From the NCBI GenBank assembly GCA_019637225.1, contig JAHBWC010000048.1, positions 1-62,694 of the forward strand: DNA of 62,694 nt. Direction: 5' to 3'. The notes below the pieces were generated by a model. That model was not told the DNA's origin. It did not search any database and worked only from the letters and a program-made list of their open reading frames with translations. The position numbers and the translations under genes are program-made. Positions within the stretch are counted from its first letter, which is position 1. Each line of letters opens with the position of its first letter. The DNA comes from Labilithrix sp. GTDB lineage: Bacteria > Myxococcota_A > Polyangia > Polyangiales > Polyangiaceae. Positions 1 through 10,467 of this stretch are shown here, one piece after another.

Positions 1-720
1 CGCGGCGAGCTCCTGACGTGCCTCCGCTCGGGCTGCAAGGACTGGATGGTGGCCGACTGCTCGCGGTGGCTCCCCGAGGTCGAAGCGCGGATCCCGACGG
101 TCGTCTTCTCGGCGCGCAACACGGCGCGCCGTGACCTCATCGACGTTCGCGTGACGACGGCGGACGGCAAGGAGCTCGCTTCGCGTCTCGACGGCCGGAT
201 GCTCGAGACGGAGCCCGGCGAGCACACCTTCGTGTTCGTCACTCCCGAGGGCGCGCAGGTCGAGCGGCACGTCCTGGTGCGCGAGGGCGAGAAGGCGCAG
301 AGCGTCGCGGCGGTGTTCGAAGCGCCGGCCGAGGAGCTCGCCGCGCTCGCTCCGGCGACCGGCGCGACCGCGCCCGCGGCGGATCGCGGGGCCAAGACCT
401 CGACGAGCACGCTGCAATACATCGGCTACGGCGCGGCAGGCGCGGGCGTGATCGGCCTCGGGGTCGGCGCCGTCTTCGGGATCTCGGCGCTCATGAAGAA
501 GGGCGACGCGAACTGCGACGCCAGCGGCGAGTGCGACGAGCCGCACCTCTCCGACGCGGTCTCGGCCGCGCGCACCGCGACGATCGGCTTCATCGCCGGC
601 GGCGTGCTCCTCGCCGGGGGCGTCTCGCTCGTGCTCTTCGCTCCGCCGCGCGTGAAGGTCGTCGCGAGCGCGGCGCTCCGCCCGGGCGGCGGGACCTTCG
701 GGATCGGCGGGCACTGGTGA
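1..720 (+). CDS. PEGA-like, two-TM membrane protein, 3' part (truncated by window edge)
   Basis: The reading frame is open from the first base, so the gene begins outside the window and only its last 239 codons are seen. The visible part starts with a Cys-containing stretch (LLTCLRSGCKDWMVADCSRW), followed by a PEGA-like beta segment (DLIDVRVTTADGKELASRLD, then EPGEHTF). It ends with two hydrophobic segments separated by a short acidic Cys-containing loop. From memory this matches a family common in Polyangia, usually a TPR-like N-terminus plus PEGA-like domain and two membrane spans. Its stop codon overlaps the GTG start of the next gene (GTGA), so the two are probably translated together. 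Function is unknown; a cell-envelope role is inferred from the membrane segments. Confidence 0.85.
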   Translation, partial: RGELLTCLRSGCKDWMVADCSRWLPEVEARIPTVVFSARNTARRDLIDVRVTTADGKELASRLDGRMLETEPGEHTFVFVTPEGAQVERHVLVREGEKAQSVAAVFEAPAEELAALAPATGATAPAADRGAKTSTSTLQYIGYGAAGAGVIGLGVGAVFGISALMKKGDANCDASGECDEPHLSDAVSAARTATIGFIAGGVLLAGGVSLVLFAPPRVKVVASAALRPGGGTFGIGGHW

Positions 721-2384
721 GCACGCTCGCGCGCCACGCGCTCACGCTCGGCGTCCTCGGCCTCTTCGCATGCGGTCCCTTGCTGGGGCTGGACGACCTG
801 CGCGCCCGCACCGTCGGGGGCGACGCGGGCCCGGACGCCGGCGAGGACTCCGACGCTCCGCCGGGCTGCACATCGAACGCAGAGTGCATCGCGGCCGCCG
901 ACAACGCCCCAGCGCTCTGCGTCGCCGGGAGCTGCGTCGCCGTCGATCAGGAGCTCTGCTTGCCGCAGGTGCTTCCGTCGAACGACGTCCTCGCGCGCGA
1001 CAACGTCGTCGTGACGGCCTCGTTCATTCCCTTCGAGGTCGCAACCCCGCTTCGCAACCGCTTCGTGTACGCCTACGACCTGGCCCTCACCGAGCTCGCG
1101 GAGGCCGGCGGCATCCCCGGCCAGACGCGTCGCGACGTCGCGATGATCCTCTGCGCGAGCGAGCCCGAGGTCGTGGCTCGGGGCGTCAAGCACGTGGTCC
1201 AGGACCTCGAGCTCCCGGCGATCATCGCCAACTTCGGCGCGGGGGACATGACCCGGTTCGCGACGGAGATCACGGTGCCGGCCGGCGTGCTCACCATCAA
1301 CCCGAACGTCACGGCCGAGACGCTGAAGTTTCAACCCGTCGAGCAGCTCGTCTGGAACCTGCTCGGCACGCCCGAGGACGTCGCGCTCGCCTACCGCCCG
1401 CTCCTCGCGCGCGTGGAGAGCAAGCTGCGCCCGAACGGCGCGGCCGACGGGCCGCTCAAGGTCGCCCTCCTCGACACCACCGCGTCGATCGAGAGCGCGA
1501 TCTCGACGATCGTTCGACTCGGCCCGCAAGATCGCACCGTCGAAGGCTCGGGCAAGCGCCTGCTCGAGAAGGCGATCGCCTTCAACGGAAAGTCGGCCGC
1601 GGACAACGGCGCCGACTTCAAGCGCATCCCGCTGCCCGCCATCGAGCAGAGCGGCTCGCCCAACTATCCGGCGATCCGATCGACCCTGATCGATTTCCGA
1701 CCCGACGTCGTCCTCGCGATCACTGCTGAAGAGATCACCGGCGTCGTGCACGAGGTCGAGAAGGGGCTGTCGAACGCCGGGGCGCCCCTGCCCCACTGGC
1801 TCCTCGCCCCTCGAAACGCGCGCGCCGTGCTCGACAGCTACATCAACACGGACGCCTTCCAGGCTCGCGCCGAGAAGCGAAAGCGCTTCATGGGGGTCCA
1901 GTACGCCGGCGCCGCCGACGACACCCAGCGCGTGGCCTGGATCGAGCGGATGCAGGCGCGGTTCCCGAACGTCCCGCAAGCGGAGTACGCAGCGGCCGAG
2001 AACTTCTACGACGCCGTGTACTGGATCGCCTACGGACTCGCCGCGGCCGAGCCGGGCGCGCGCCCCACCGGCAGGAACATCAGCGACGGCGTGCGGAACT
2101 TGCTCTCGGGACCGTCGGTTCATCCCGGTCCTCTGGACGCCATCGCGAACGCCTTCCGGCTCATCACTGCCGGAGAGACGACGTACGTGGGCGCGCTCGG
2201 GCCGCCGGACATCGACAAGAGGTTCGGCACCTGGAACAGCGTCGGCGGCGTCTATTGCTATGGCGTGGCGGACACCCAGCCGCCGTCCTTCGCGCCCGTC
2301 TACGACGTCCTCCGCTTCGATCGGCAGTCGGGCACGCTGACCGAGGCGCCGGACATCGCGGGCAAGTGCTTCATCGGCTTCTGA
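717..2384 (+). CDS. Periplasmic-binding-protein-like lipoprotein (type 1 fold, branched-chain amino acid receptor type)
   Basis: The GTG start at 717 sits inside the stop of the upstream gene and opens directly into a signal peptide with lipobox LFAC, giving 555 residues. A short Cys-rich linker follows (C..NAEC, ALC, GSCV), then a long alpha/beta domain with features of the type 1 periplasmic-binding fold found in ABC and amino-acid receptors: a motif about reading and replacing values (VAMILCASEPEVV), an ILT-type strand and LKVALLDTTASIES near the hinge. Polyangia carry many such proteins beside PEGA-like membrane proteins rather than beside ABC permeases, and no permease is present here. 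It may therefore be a sensor or binding protein rather than a transporter part. The ligand cannot be read from sequence. Confidence 0.8.
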   Translation: MSTLARHALTLGVLGLFACGPLLGLDDLRARTVGGDAGPDAGEDSDAPPGCTSNAECIAAADNAPALCVAGSCVAVDQELCLPQVLPSNDVLARDNVVVTASFIPFEVATPLRNRFVYAYDLALTELAEAGGIPGQTRRDVAMILCASEPEVVARGVKHVVQDLELPAIIANFGAGDMTRFATEITVPAGVLTINPNVTAETLKFQPVEQLVWNLLGTPEDVALAYRPLLARVESKLRPNGAADGPLKVALLDTTASIESAISTIVRLGPQDRTVEGSGKRLLEKAIAFNGKSAADNGADFKRIPLPAIEQSGSPNYPAIRSTLIDFRPDVVLAITAEEITGVVHEVEKGLSNAGAPLPHWLLAPRNARAVLDSYINTDAFQARAEKRKRFMGVQYAGAADDTQRVAWIERMQARFPNVPQAEYAAAENFYDAVYWIAYGLAAAEPGARPTGRNISDGVRNLLSGPSVHPGPLDAIANAFRLITAGETTYVGALGPPDIDKRFGTWNSVGGVYCYGVADTQPPSFAPVYDVLRFDRQSGTLTEAPDIAGKCFIGF

Positions 2385-2409
2385 ATCCGACAACGCGCAA
2401 GAAGGGAGA

Positions 2410-3414
2410 ATGCGAACGATGATGTGTCGACGACTCTTGTCGCTGGCCGCGTGTGTGGCGAGCGTGGCGACCGCAGGAGGTGGGCTCGCTGCGTGCAGCG
2501 ACTCGGACAGCACGCCGGACGGTGACACGTCGCTCGACGCGGGTGCCGATACGTCTCCTGCAAACACCGACGCGGGCACTCCGGACGCCGACGGCGCAGC
2601 GCCGGACCCCGACTCCGGGCAACACGACGCTGGGCCGACCATCTCGAGCGCGATCGGCTCCACCGGCTACGTGAAGGTGCGCGACGGCTACATCATCGCT
2701 CGCTTCCTCGAGGACGACACCATCGTGCGCGCCTCGAACGCGCCCGAGTGCGTCGTCCACGTCCGCTCGGCGACGAAGGCCTTCTCACCGGCTGGGAGCT
2801 TGACCGTCGGCGGCGCGATCGTCGGCGCCGACGGTGGGCCGGAGCAGGCCATCGTCGTCGATCCCGACGAGACCCAGCAGTACCTCTACGTGCCGGACCC
2901 TCCGCCCGAGAGCGGCGGAGTCTTCCCTCCGACCGAGACGCTCATCGTGCAGATCGAGGGCTCGGGCTCGCTCGCCTTCCCGCTCATGCCGGCGCAGTCC
3001 CTCCCGTCGCCCGCGGCCGGAGCGCTCACGATCGCAAAGCCGATCGTGGATACTGCGAGCGCCGATCCGGTAGTCATCTCGACGAGCGAGCCGTTCGAGA
3101 TCGTGTGGACGCCCCCGGCCAACCCGCACGCCGATCACCGCGTGATCCTGGCGCTCGAGGACATCAACGGAGCCGACGCGGCGAAGATCGCTAGCCTGCA
3201 CTGCAGCTTCCCGATCGCCGCCGGGAAGGGCTCTGTCCCGGTCAACCTCCTCGCGGAGCTGAAGAGCCGGGTGGGCGCCTCCGACACCCCGGAGGCGCAG
3301 ATTCAGGTCCTCGCTGGCGGGTACAAGGAGTTCACTGGCGGCGGCGCCTCGTACGTGATCGAGGTCTCGCGCGACGACACCGGCTTCGCCGCGCTTCCCG
3401 CCGAGCTTCGGTAG
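2410..3414 (+). CDS. Lipoprotein of unknown function with Asp/Ala/Gly-rich linker
   Basis: A purine-rich ribosome site (AAGAAGGGAGA) lies immediately before the ATG. The 334-residue product has a signal peptide ending in a lipobox (GLAAC), then about 50 residues rich in Asp, Ala, Gly and Pro, a linker typical of polyangial surface lipoproteins. The remaining 260 residues look like beta-sandwich material (IIARFLEDDTIVRASNAPEC, a central SEPFEIVWTPP strand, and a final SYVIEVSRDD strand). I do not recognise a named domain. It follows the binding-protein-like gene by 25 bp and may be its operon partner. An outer-membrane location is inferred, since the residue after the lipidated Cys is Ser, not Asp. 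Confidence 0.8.
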   Translation: MRTMMCRRLLSLAACVASVATAGGGLAACSDSDSTPDGDTSLDAGADTSPANTDAGTPDADGAAPDPDSGQHDAGPTISSAIGSTGYVKVRDGYIIARFLEDDTIVRASNAPECVVHVRSATKAFSPAGSLTVGGAIVGADGGPEQAIVVDPDETQQYLYVPDPPPESGGVFPPTETLIVQIEGSGSLAFPLMPAQSLPSPAAGALTIAKPIVDTASADPVVISTSEPFEIVWTPPANPHADHRVILALEDINGADAAKIASLHCSFPIAAGKGSVPVNLLAELKSRVGASDTPEAQIQVLAGGYKEFTGGGASYVIEVSRDDTGFAALPAELR

Positions 3415-3462
3415 CGCGGGCGACCGCGGGCGCCACCTCCGGAGCGGCGCAGCCGCGCCGGC

Positions 3463-3561
3463 GCGGGGGCCTGCTCACGCGGGCACCTGCTCACGCGCGG
3501 GCGCCTGCTCCGGAGCGGCGCCTGCTCACGCGGGCGCTTGCTCACGCCGGCACGTGCTCAT
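3463..3561. repeat. Array of six imperfect ~16-bp tandem repeats between convergent genes
   Basis: Units resemble GCGGGCGCCTGCTCAC with variation at a few positions. They begin near 3463, 3479, 3495, 3511, 3530 and 3546; the fourth is stretched to 19 bp. The array fills most of the gap between the stop at 3414 and the convergent stop at 3558. It contains short self-complementary GC stretches but no clean long stem, so a terminator role is only a guess. Confidence 0.75.
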
Positions 3562-4748
3562 TGGCGGCGACTGCGCGCGCTCTCGCCCCGTCGCCGCGCG
3601 AGCGCGACGGCGGCGAGCGCCAACGCGAAGAGCGTCGGCGGCTCGCCAGCCGGGCGCGCCGACGTGAGCGCGCAGCCCGCGTCTGCGGGCGGCGGCGGCG
3701 CAGCGTCGTCCGCGTCAACGCACGCGTCGGCGCTGCAGCGCTGGCCGGCGGCGCACGCGACGCCCGCGTCACCGCACGCCGGGGCGCACGTCGCGGCGGC
3801 GACGTCGCACACGGCCGAGCGGCACTCGTCGTCGCGCGTGCAGCGAGCGCCGTCCGCGGCGAGCCACGGCGGGCGCTCGCCCACGTACCAGGGCTCCTCG
3901 CCGATGGCGGTGTACGCGCGGCGGACGAGCTCCTCGTGCGCGGCGACCGCCGCGAAGACGTTCCGCGTGAACGCGAGCGAGCAGATCACCGGCTGGCCGT
4001 CGATCCGCGAATAGATGCCGGCGGCGGCGCCGTCGATGAGGGCCGCCGCACCGCTGTCGCCCAGGCAGAGCGAGCTTCCCCCAGTCGCGAAGGTGCCGGC
4101 GGGAATGCGGCCGGGTCCGATCTCGGTGATCGCGAGCGCGTCGAGCGTGGTGCGCTCCTCCGGGAGCCGATCGCGGGCGTCGCTCGTGTAGCCCCAGCCC
4201 GAGACGCGCACCGTGTCCCCGATGCGCACGGGCTCGCGCCGGAGAGGCGTGCGGACGTCGAGGCCGGGCTCGGCGAGGACGATGAACGCGACGTCGGACC
4301 GGCAGACGGTGACCTCCCGGCGCGTGACGATCTCGCGCGCCGCAACACGCCGCTGCGTCCCCTTCTGCGCGCCGATGTAGACGCTCACCTGCTCAGGCGC
4401 CTCGGTGCGGAGATCGGCGTCGTCACCGAGGTTCGCCGAGCTGCCGTCGGCGTTGCAGCGAACGTCGATGCTGCGCCTCTTCAGGAGGCAGTGACGCGCC
4501 GTCATCACGAGCCCTGGCGCCACGAGGTAGCCGCTGCAGCGGAGCGGATTGCCCTCGCCGAGCGTCTCGATGTACACGGCGGCGTCCTCGTCCGCGCCGG
4601 ACGGACGGCCGTTCAGGATGGCCGCGCTCGCCCGCCCGACGGGCTCCTCGCCCTTCGCGGTCGAGCAGGACGCCGCGGAGAGAGCCGCGAGCACGACGGC
4701 CCCCCAGAGCGAGCGCGCGGCGTGCACAGCACGGGGCGGTGACGACAT
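3558..4748 (-). CDS. Trypsin-like serine protease (S1 family) with Cys-rich region and MYXO-CTERM-like tail
   Basis: From the ATG at 4748 the product has 396 residues. It opens with a classic signal peptide (SLWGAVVLAALSAASC) that could end in lipidation or in simple cleavage. The S1 triad is visible: His about 86 in TARHC, Asp about 152 in SDVAFIVL, Ser about 232 in CLGDSGA (Gly after the usual GDSG is replaced by Ala). A Cys-rich stretch (C..DDEC, VCD, TCAPACGD, GQRCSADAC) follows. The C-terminus has a Cys, a hydrophobic helix (FALALAAVALA) and RRR, resembling the MYXO-CTERM surface-anchoring signal. Starts at 4763, 4790 and 4829 are also open; none has a good ribosome site, and 4748 was chosen because it gives the shortest clean signal peptide. 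The neighbouring activator gene ends 17 bp before the farthest start. Confidence 0.85.
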   Translation of the reverse strand: MSSPPRAVHAARSLWGAVVLAALSAASCSTAKGEEPVGRASAAILNGRPSGADEDAAVYIETLGEGNPLRCSGYLVAPGLVMTARHCLLKRRSIDVRCNADGSSANLGDDADLRTEAPEQVSVYIGAQKGTQRRVAAREIVTRREVTVCRSDVAFIVLAEPGLDVRTPLRREPVRIGDTVRVSGWGYTSDARDRLPEERTTLDALAITEIGPGRIPAGTFATGGSSLCLGDSGAAALIDGAAAGIYSRIDGQPVICSLAFTRNVFAAVAAHEELVRRAYTAIGEEPWYVGERPPWLAADGARCTRDDECRSAVCDVAAATCAPACGDAGVACAAGQRCSADACVDADDAAPPPPADAGCALTSARPAGEPPTLFALALAAVALARRRGESARSRRQ

Positions 4749-4846
4749 CGGGCTGCAGGACATCGGGCTGCGGGAGGATCGGGTGCGCATGGTCTCGTGG
4801 GGACTTCCGTTCGAGCGAGCTCGACGCATGCACCGGGCGAGCCGAC

Positions 4847-6574
<1,728 letters not shown>

Positions 6575-6759
6575 AGCGGGAGACTACCCGATGCGGCCAC
6601 CTCGCGGGTCGGCTCAGTTCGCGCCGCGCGTGCTCAAGTTGCGCCGGCTCGCGCAGATGCGGCGCCCACGGGCGTCCTGTTCCGACCGCGATCGGGCGCA
6701 CGGGCCGCCTGGAAGGCGCCACTGCCGGCCACGGCACGAGGCTCGCTAGCGGGCGAGCG

Positions 6760-7317
6760 GTGGTCGTGCACGCGAACGGCGGGTTGGAGGCGCGCGCGCT
6801 GCGCGAGGCGCTCGCGACGCTCGGCGATCGGCTCGGGCTCGGGCTCGTCGTGGCGAGCACCGCCGGAGCCGTCGTCTTCGCGACGGCGCGCGCAGAGCGC
6901 ATGCTCGCCCTCCAGAACGGCTCGCTCCCTCCCGAGCTTCAGCGGTTCGTCGACGGCGTCGCGCGGGAGAAAGACGACGGCGCCGGCGCGCGCATGAAGC
7001 TCGCCGGAAGCCGTCACTCCGTCCGCGCTCGGGCGACCCGGCTCACGGGCACGCGCCACCTCCTGGTCACGCTCGAAGAAGAAGGCCCGAGACGCGACCT
7101 GTCGCAAGGCCTCGTCGAGCGCTTCGGCCTGACGGCGCGCTCGGTGCAACTCGTCCAGCTCGCGAGCCGCGGGCTGACGAACCGCGAGATCGGCGAGCGC
7201 CTGACACTCTCCGAGGCGACCGTGAAGACCTATATGCACGCCCTGTTTCGCGAGCTCGGCGTGCGAAACCGCGCCGAGCTCGTCGCCCTCGCCGAGCGCA
7301 CGGCGAAGGGGGATTGA
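6760..7317 (+). CDS. LuxR-type HTH transcriptional regulator
   Basis: The 185-residue protein ends in a clear LuxR/FixJ-type DNA-binding domain at about residues 122-180 (LTARSVQLVQLASRGLTNRE, LSEATVKTYMHALFRELGV). The N-terminal 110 residues resemble a small PAS-like sensory segment (GLGLVVASTAGAVVFATARA), similar to those used by single-component helix-turn-helix regulators. No receiver domain or phospho-acceptor Asp is evident. The start is a GTG; a second GTG two codons on is equally possible. It is transcribed divergently from the FHA-sigma54 activator, with 185 bp between them that hold no recognisable motif. The ligand and targets are unknown. Confidence 0.9.
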   Translation: MVVHANGGLEARALREALATLGDRLGLGLVVASTAGAVVFATARAERMLALQNGSLPPELQRFVDGVAREKDDGAGARMKLAGSRHSVRARATRLTGTRHLLVTLEEEGPRRDLSQGLVERFGLTARSVQLVQLASRGLTNREIGERLTLSEATVKTYMHALFRELGVRNRAELVALAERTAKGD

Positions 7318-7343
7318 AGGAGGAGGTGTCGCCGAGCACGGCC

Positions 7344-8582
7344 TCAGCCTCGGCGCTTCGTGCCGTCGGCCTCGGGAGGCCGCTCGCGGCTGAAGGCGTC
7401 GAGGATCTCGGCGTCGGTCTCGCCCGCGGCCGCGGCGTCGAGGGCGGCGCGGACGTCTCGGCGCGCGGTCGCGCCGGCGATCTGCGCGATGCGGACGCGC
7501 CCCTCGTCGTCGATGCGCGGTCCGAGCGCGGCGAGCGCCCCGGCGCGCGCGCGGGCGTCGAGGGCCGGGCTCTCGACGACGCGCCACAGCTCCTCGTCGG
7601 GGACCGCCGCGCCGCGGTAGCCGGCGCCCGCGTCCCTGAGGCGGCGGAGCTCGACGAGCCACTCGCTCGTGCTCCGGGCGGCGGAGGCGAGCAGCGATGC
7701 GACCGGATCGGGCCTGACGTCGAGGCGGGCGCGCCCCGCCTCGACGCGCTCGATGAAATCGTCGGCCTTGGCCTCCGCGCCGGCGCCGACGAAGCGCAAG
7801 ACGAGCGACTCCGAGCCCTGCTCGACGACGACCCCGTCGGGCCCCGCGTACGTCGCCCGGGTCACGCTCGCGAGGGAGATCTGCCGGAGCGAGCCGCCCG
7901 CGCGCACGACGATGCCGTCCGTTCCGACGATGAGCCGCGTCGTGAGCCGCGCACGCCTGACGAGCATCGAGTAGACGCCGAGCGCGGGCACGAGCGCGAA
8001 GCCGATCAGGGCGGTCCGATACGCCAGCGCGACGATGAGCGCCGCGACGAGCGCGCCCCCCGCGATGACGAGCGCGCGCGCCAGCCGCTGGAGCCGCGGG
8101 TCGCGGAGCGGACCGCTCGCGACGACGAAGCTCGCCGCGTGGCGATCGTGGCGAACGTCCAGCGCCTCGAGCAGCGCATCCATCCGTTTCTGGTCGTCGA
8201 CCACGATCGACAGGTCGTCGCGCGCCCTCTCGCCGGAGAGGTGAACCCAGAGCCGCCCGTCCTCGCGCTCCTCGGCCCACACCGAGGCGATCCGCTCACG
8301 CGGGAGCGCGAGCTTCTTCCGGAACCAGACGCCGGCGCGATCGGCGCGGAGGGCGCCGCGACGCTCGCCCGTCAGGATGCCCTGCGGCGCCATCGCCGGG
8401 AGCAGGAAGAACGCGACGGCCTCGGCGCACGCGACGAGCGCGGCGAAGAACTGGTAGCCCGGGTCGCCCGTCAGCTCCGCGAGCAGCGAGAGGACGCACG
8501 GGAGCGCCACGGCGACGACGATGGCGAGCGCTCGCCTCGATCGCCGCCGGATCAACGCCTCGCTGGAGCCGAACCCCGCCAT
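7344..8582 (-). CDS. Membrane protein with tandem PH-like segments, function unknown
   Basis: This 412-residue protein has two hydrophobic hairpins, at about 18-70 and about 165-210. Each is followed by a beta-rich soluble stretch of the bacterial PH type (first: GALRADRAGVWFRKKLALPR; second: RLIVGTDGIVVRAGGSLRQI). The C-terminal 100 residues are alpha-helical and Ala/Arg-rich. The arrangement resembles a second protein in this window at 38723-39631, which has the same order of membrane hairpin, PH-like segment, hairpin, PH-like segment. It is convergent with the LuxR-type regulator (26 bp between stops) and divergent from the PP2C gene. No enzymatic motif is visible, and the PH-like assignment rests on pattern only. 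Confidence 0.75.
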   Translation of the reverse strand: MAGFGSSEALIRRRSRRALAIVVAVALPCVLSLLAELTGDPGYQFFAALVACAEAVAFFLLPAMAPQGILTGERRGALRADRAGVWFRKKLALPRERIASVWAEEREDGRLWVHLSGERARDDLSIVVDDQKRMDALLEALDVRHDRHAASFVVASGPLRDPRLQRLARALVIAGGALVAALIVALAYRTALIGFALVPALGVYSMLVRRARLTTRLIVGTDGIVVRAGGSLRQISLASVTRATYAGPDGVVVEQGSESLVLRFVGAGAEAKADDFIERVEAGRARLDVRPDPVASLLASAARSTSEWLVELRRLRDAGAGYRGAAVPDEELWRVVESPALDARARAGALAALGPRIDDEGRVRIAQIAGATARRDVRAALDAAAAGETDAEILDAFSRERPPEADGTKRRG

Positions 8583-8691
8583 CGCCTCGGCATCATCGCA
8601 GGCCCACGGCGGCCCACAAGACGCGCCGCTCTTGCCGACGGGCTCGGATCGCCTGTGTCGCTCCGCCGCGCGAGGTCGTAGGATCGAGGCG

Positions 8692-9504
8692 ATGCCCTAC
8701 CGCATGCCGGGCGCGCGGACCGTGGTCGACTACGCCGGCGCGTCGGTCACGGGGCGCCGCCGCGAGATCAACGAGGACGCGTGGGGCGCGATCGAGAGCG
8801 CGAGCGTCTTCGTCGTCTCCGACGGCGGAGGCGGTCAGAACTCGGGCCGGCTCGCGGCGGATCTCGCCGTCACGAGCTTCCGTCGCTTCTTCTCCGGGCG
8901 CGAAGCCGGCGTCGCCGCGCACGTCAACCCGCCGCCGAACGCCGATCCGCTCGCGATCGCCGTCCTCGAAGCCAACGCACGCATCGCGACGGCCGCCGTC
9001 GGCGACAGCGTCGGGATGGGGTGCGCGCTCATCGGCATCCGCCTCGCGCCGCCGTGGCTCGTCGCGGTCTCCGCCGGCGACTGCCGGCTCTACCGGTACC
9101 GCCGCGGCTACGACCCCGCGACCTACGCCTCGGCGGACGCGACCGGCGGCGAGCTCAGACGTCTCACCGTCGACGACGTGCTCTCGATCGAGATGTGGAA
9201 GACCGGCGCGACGCTCGAGCAGGCCGCCGAGATCGAGCGGACCCACCCGAACGTCGTCACGAGCATCGTCGGTATCCGCCCCGACCTCGAGGTGACCGTC
9301 AACTACTTCCCGCTGGCCGGCAACGACCTCTACCTGCTCTGCACCGACGGCGTGACGCGCCAGCTCGACGACTACACGATCCGGCAGATCGTCTCCGACG
9401 ACGAGCAAGCGCTCGCCGATCGTTGCGACGCGCTCGTGCACGCCGCGGACGAGCGCTCCGGGGCGGACAACGTCACCGCCGTGCTCCTCCACGTCATGGG
9501 CTGA
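8692..9504 (+). CDS. PP2C-family protein serine/threonine phosphatase
   Basis: The 270-residue protein carries the metal-binding and structural motifs of PP2C/PPM phosphatases in order: GRRREINEDAWG (motif with the N-terminal Arg and Asp), VVSDGGGG, GMGCALIGI (motif like GMGTT), SAGDCRLYRY, LLCTDGVTRQ and the final GADNVTAVLL. The metal ligands Asp in NEDA, Asp in SDGG, Asp in CTDG and Asp in ADN are all present, so the enzyme is probably active. Its normal role is to remove phosphate from Ser/Thr-phosphorylated proteins, opposing Hanks-type kinases. The FHA proteins in this window are plausible members of the same signalling layer. The ATG at 8692 is preceded by AGGATCGAGG; no upstream start gives related sequence. 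Confidence 0.93.
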   Translation: MPYRMPGARTVVDYAGASVTGRRREINEDAWGAIESASVFVVSDGGGGQNSGRLAADLAVTSFRRFFSGREAGVAAHVNPPPNADPLAIAVLEANARIATAAVGDSVGMGCALIGIRLAPPWLVAVSAGDCRLYRYRRGYDPATYASADATGGELRRLTVDDVLSIEMWKTGATLEQAAEIERTHPNVVTSIVGIRPDLEVTVNYFPLAGNDLYLLCTDGVTRQLDDYTIRQIVSDDEQALADRCDALVHAADERSGADNVTAVLLHVMG

Positions 9505-9601
9505 GGCGCACCCGCTCGTTCAACGGCGACGGCGCCCTCCTCTCGAGCGGCCCCCCGTCGGTGCCTCGCGGCGGGACCGAGCGTGGTACGTTGAGGGTCG
9601 A

Positions 9602-10456
9602 TTGGCGGCGAGAAGAGCGGCGCGACTCGGAGGCGTGTTGGCGGCGGCCTTGGTGCTCGCTGCGTGCTCGCTGGTCGATCTCGGCGGCTACTCCGACGGC
9701 AACCTCACGGCGACCGACAGCGGAGAGCCGGACGTCGGCGCCGACGCCGAAGCGCTCGCGAACGAGGACGCAGGACCGGAGGCGGAGGCGGGCCCCGACG
9801 AGCATCCCTACGTCGTCGCCGTGCGCGCTGACGCGCCCCTGTCCTGGTATCGCTTCGAGGAGGACTCCGACGCGAACGCCGCGCGCGACGAGATGGGCCG
9901 GCACGACGCGACCTTGGTCGGCGGCTCGATGGGCTTCGGCGCGAAGGGGATCGCCGGACGAGGCCTCGCGTGCGACGGCACGGGCCGAGGCTTCGATGTC
10001 GGCGACACGTACGACTTCGACGGCCAGGTGCCCTTCACGCTCGAGCTCTGGATCGCCCCCACCTCGACGGGCGGCGATCAGCACCTCTTCCACAAGCGCA
10101 AGGACGGCAATCCGCTCCTCGGGTACATCCTCTACGCCACCCCGAGCAACACCCTCCAGTTCGAGAGCTGGGGCGTGTCGTTGACCGCGTGGACCACGAG
10201 CCCCATCCCCTCCTCCGACTTCACGCACGTGGTGCTCACGGTCGCGTACGCGGGCGGCAAGGGCAACGCGAAGCTCTGGATCAACGCTCAGCCTCAGCCG
10301 AACGGCGGCTTCGACAACACCGCCAACGCGCCGAACACCGACCAGCCCCTGCAGTTCCTCCGCCGGTTCAAGGGCGCGGCGGACGAGGTCGCGATCTACG
10401 ACAAGGCGCTGACCGCGACGCGTATCCTCGAGCACTATCGCGCCGGAAAGCCCTGA
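9602..10456 (+). CDS. LamG/concanavalin-like lectin domain lipoprotein
   Basis: The 284-residue protein starts at TTG (GAGG upstream) and has a lipobox (LVLAAC) followed by an Asp/Glu/Ala-rich linker. Residues about 70-280 fit a LamG / concanavalin A-like sandwich: the opening LSWYRFEE, GRHDATLVGG, FTLELWIAP, the His-containing HLFHKRKDG, FTHVVLTVAY, a WINAQ strand and the closing GAADEVAIYDKAL with HYRAGKP, a sequence pattern typical of this family. These domains bind carbohydrate or protein surfaces, so a cell-surface adhesion or recognition role is likely but not shown. The gene is convergent with the YdcF-like gene, with only 11 bp between stop codons. Confidence 0.88.
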   Translation: MAARRAARLGGVLAAALVLAACSLVDLGGYSDGNLTATDSGEPDVGADAEALANEDAGPEAEAGPDEHPYVVAVRADAPLSWYRFEEDSDANAARDEMGRHDATLVGGSMGFGAKGIAGRGLACDGTGRGFDVGDTYDFDGQVPFTLELWIAPTSTGGDQHLFHKRKDGNPLLGYILYATPSNTLQFESWGVSLTAWTTSPIPSSDFTHVVLTVAYAGGKGNAKLWINAQPQPNGGFDNTANAPNTDQPLQFLRRFKGAADEVAIYDKALTATRILEHYRAGKP

Positions 10457-10467
10457 GGGCGGCTCGA

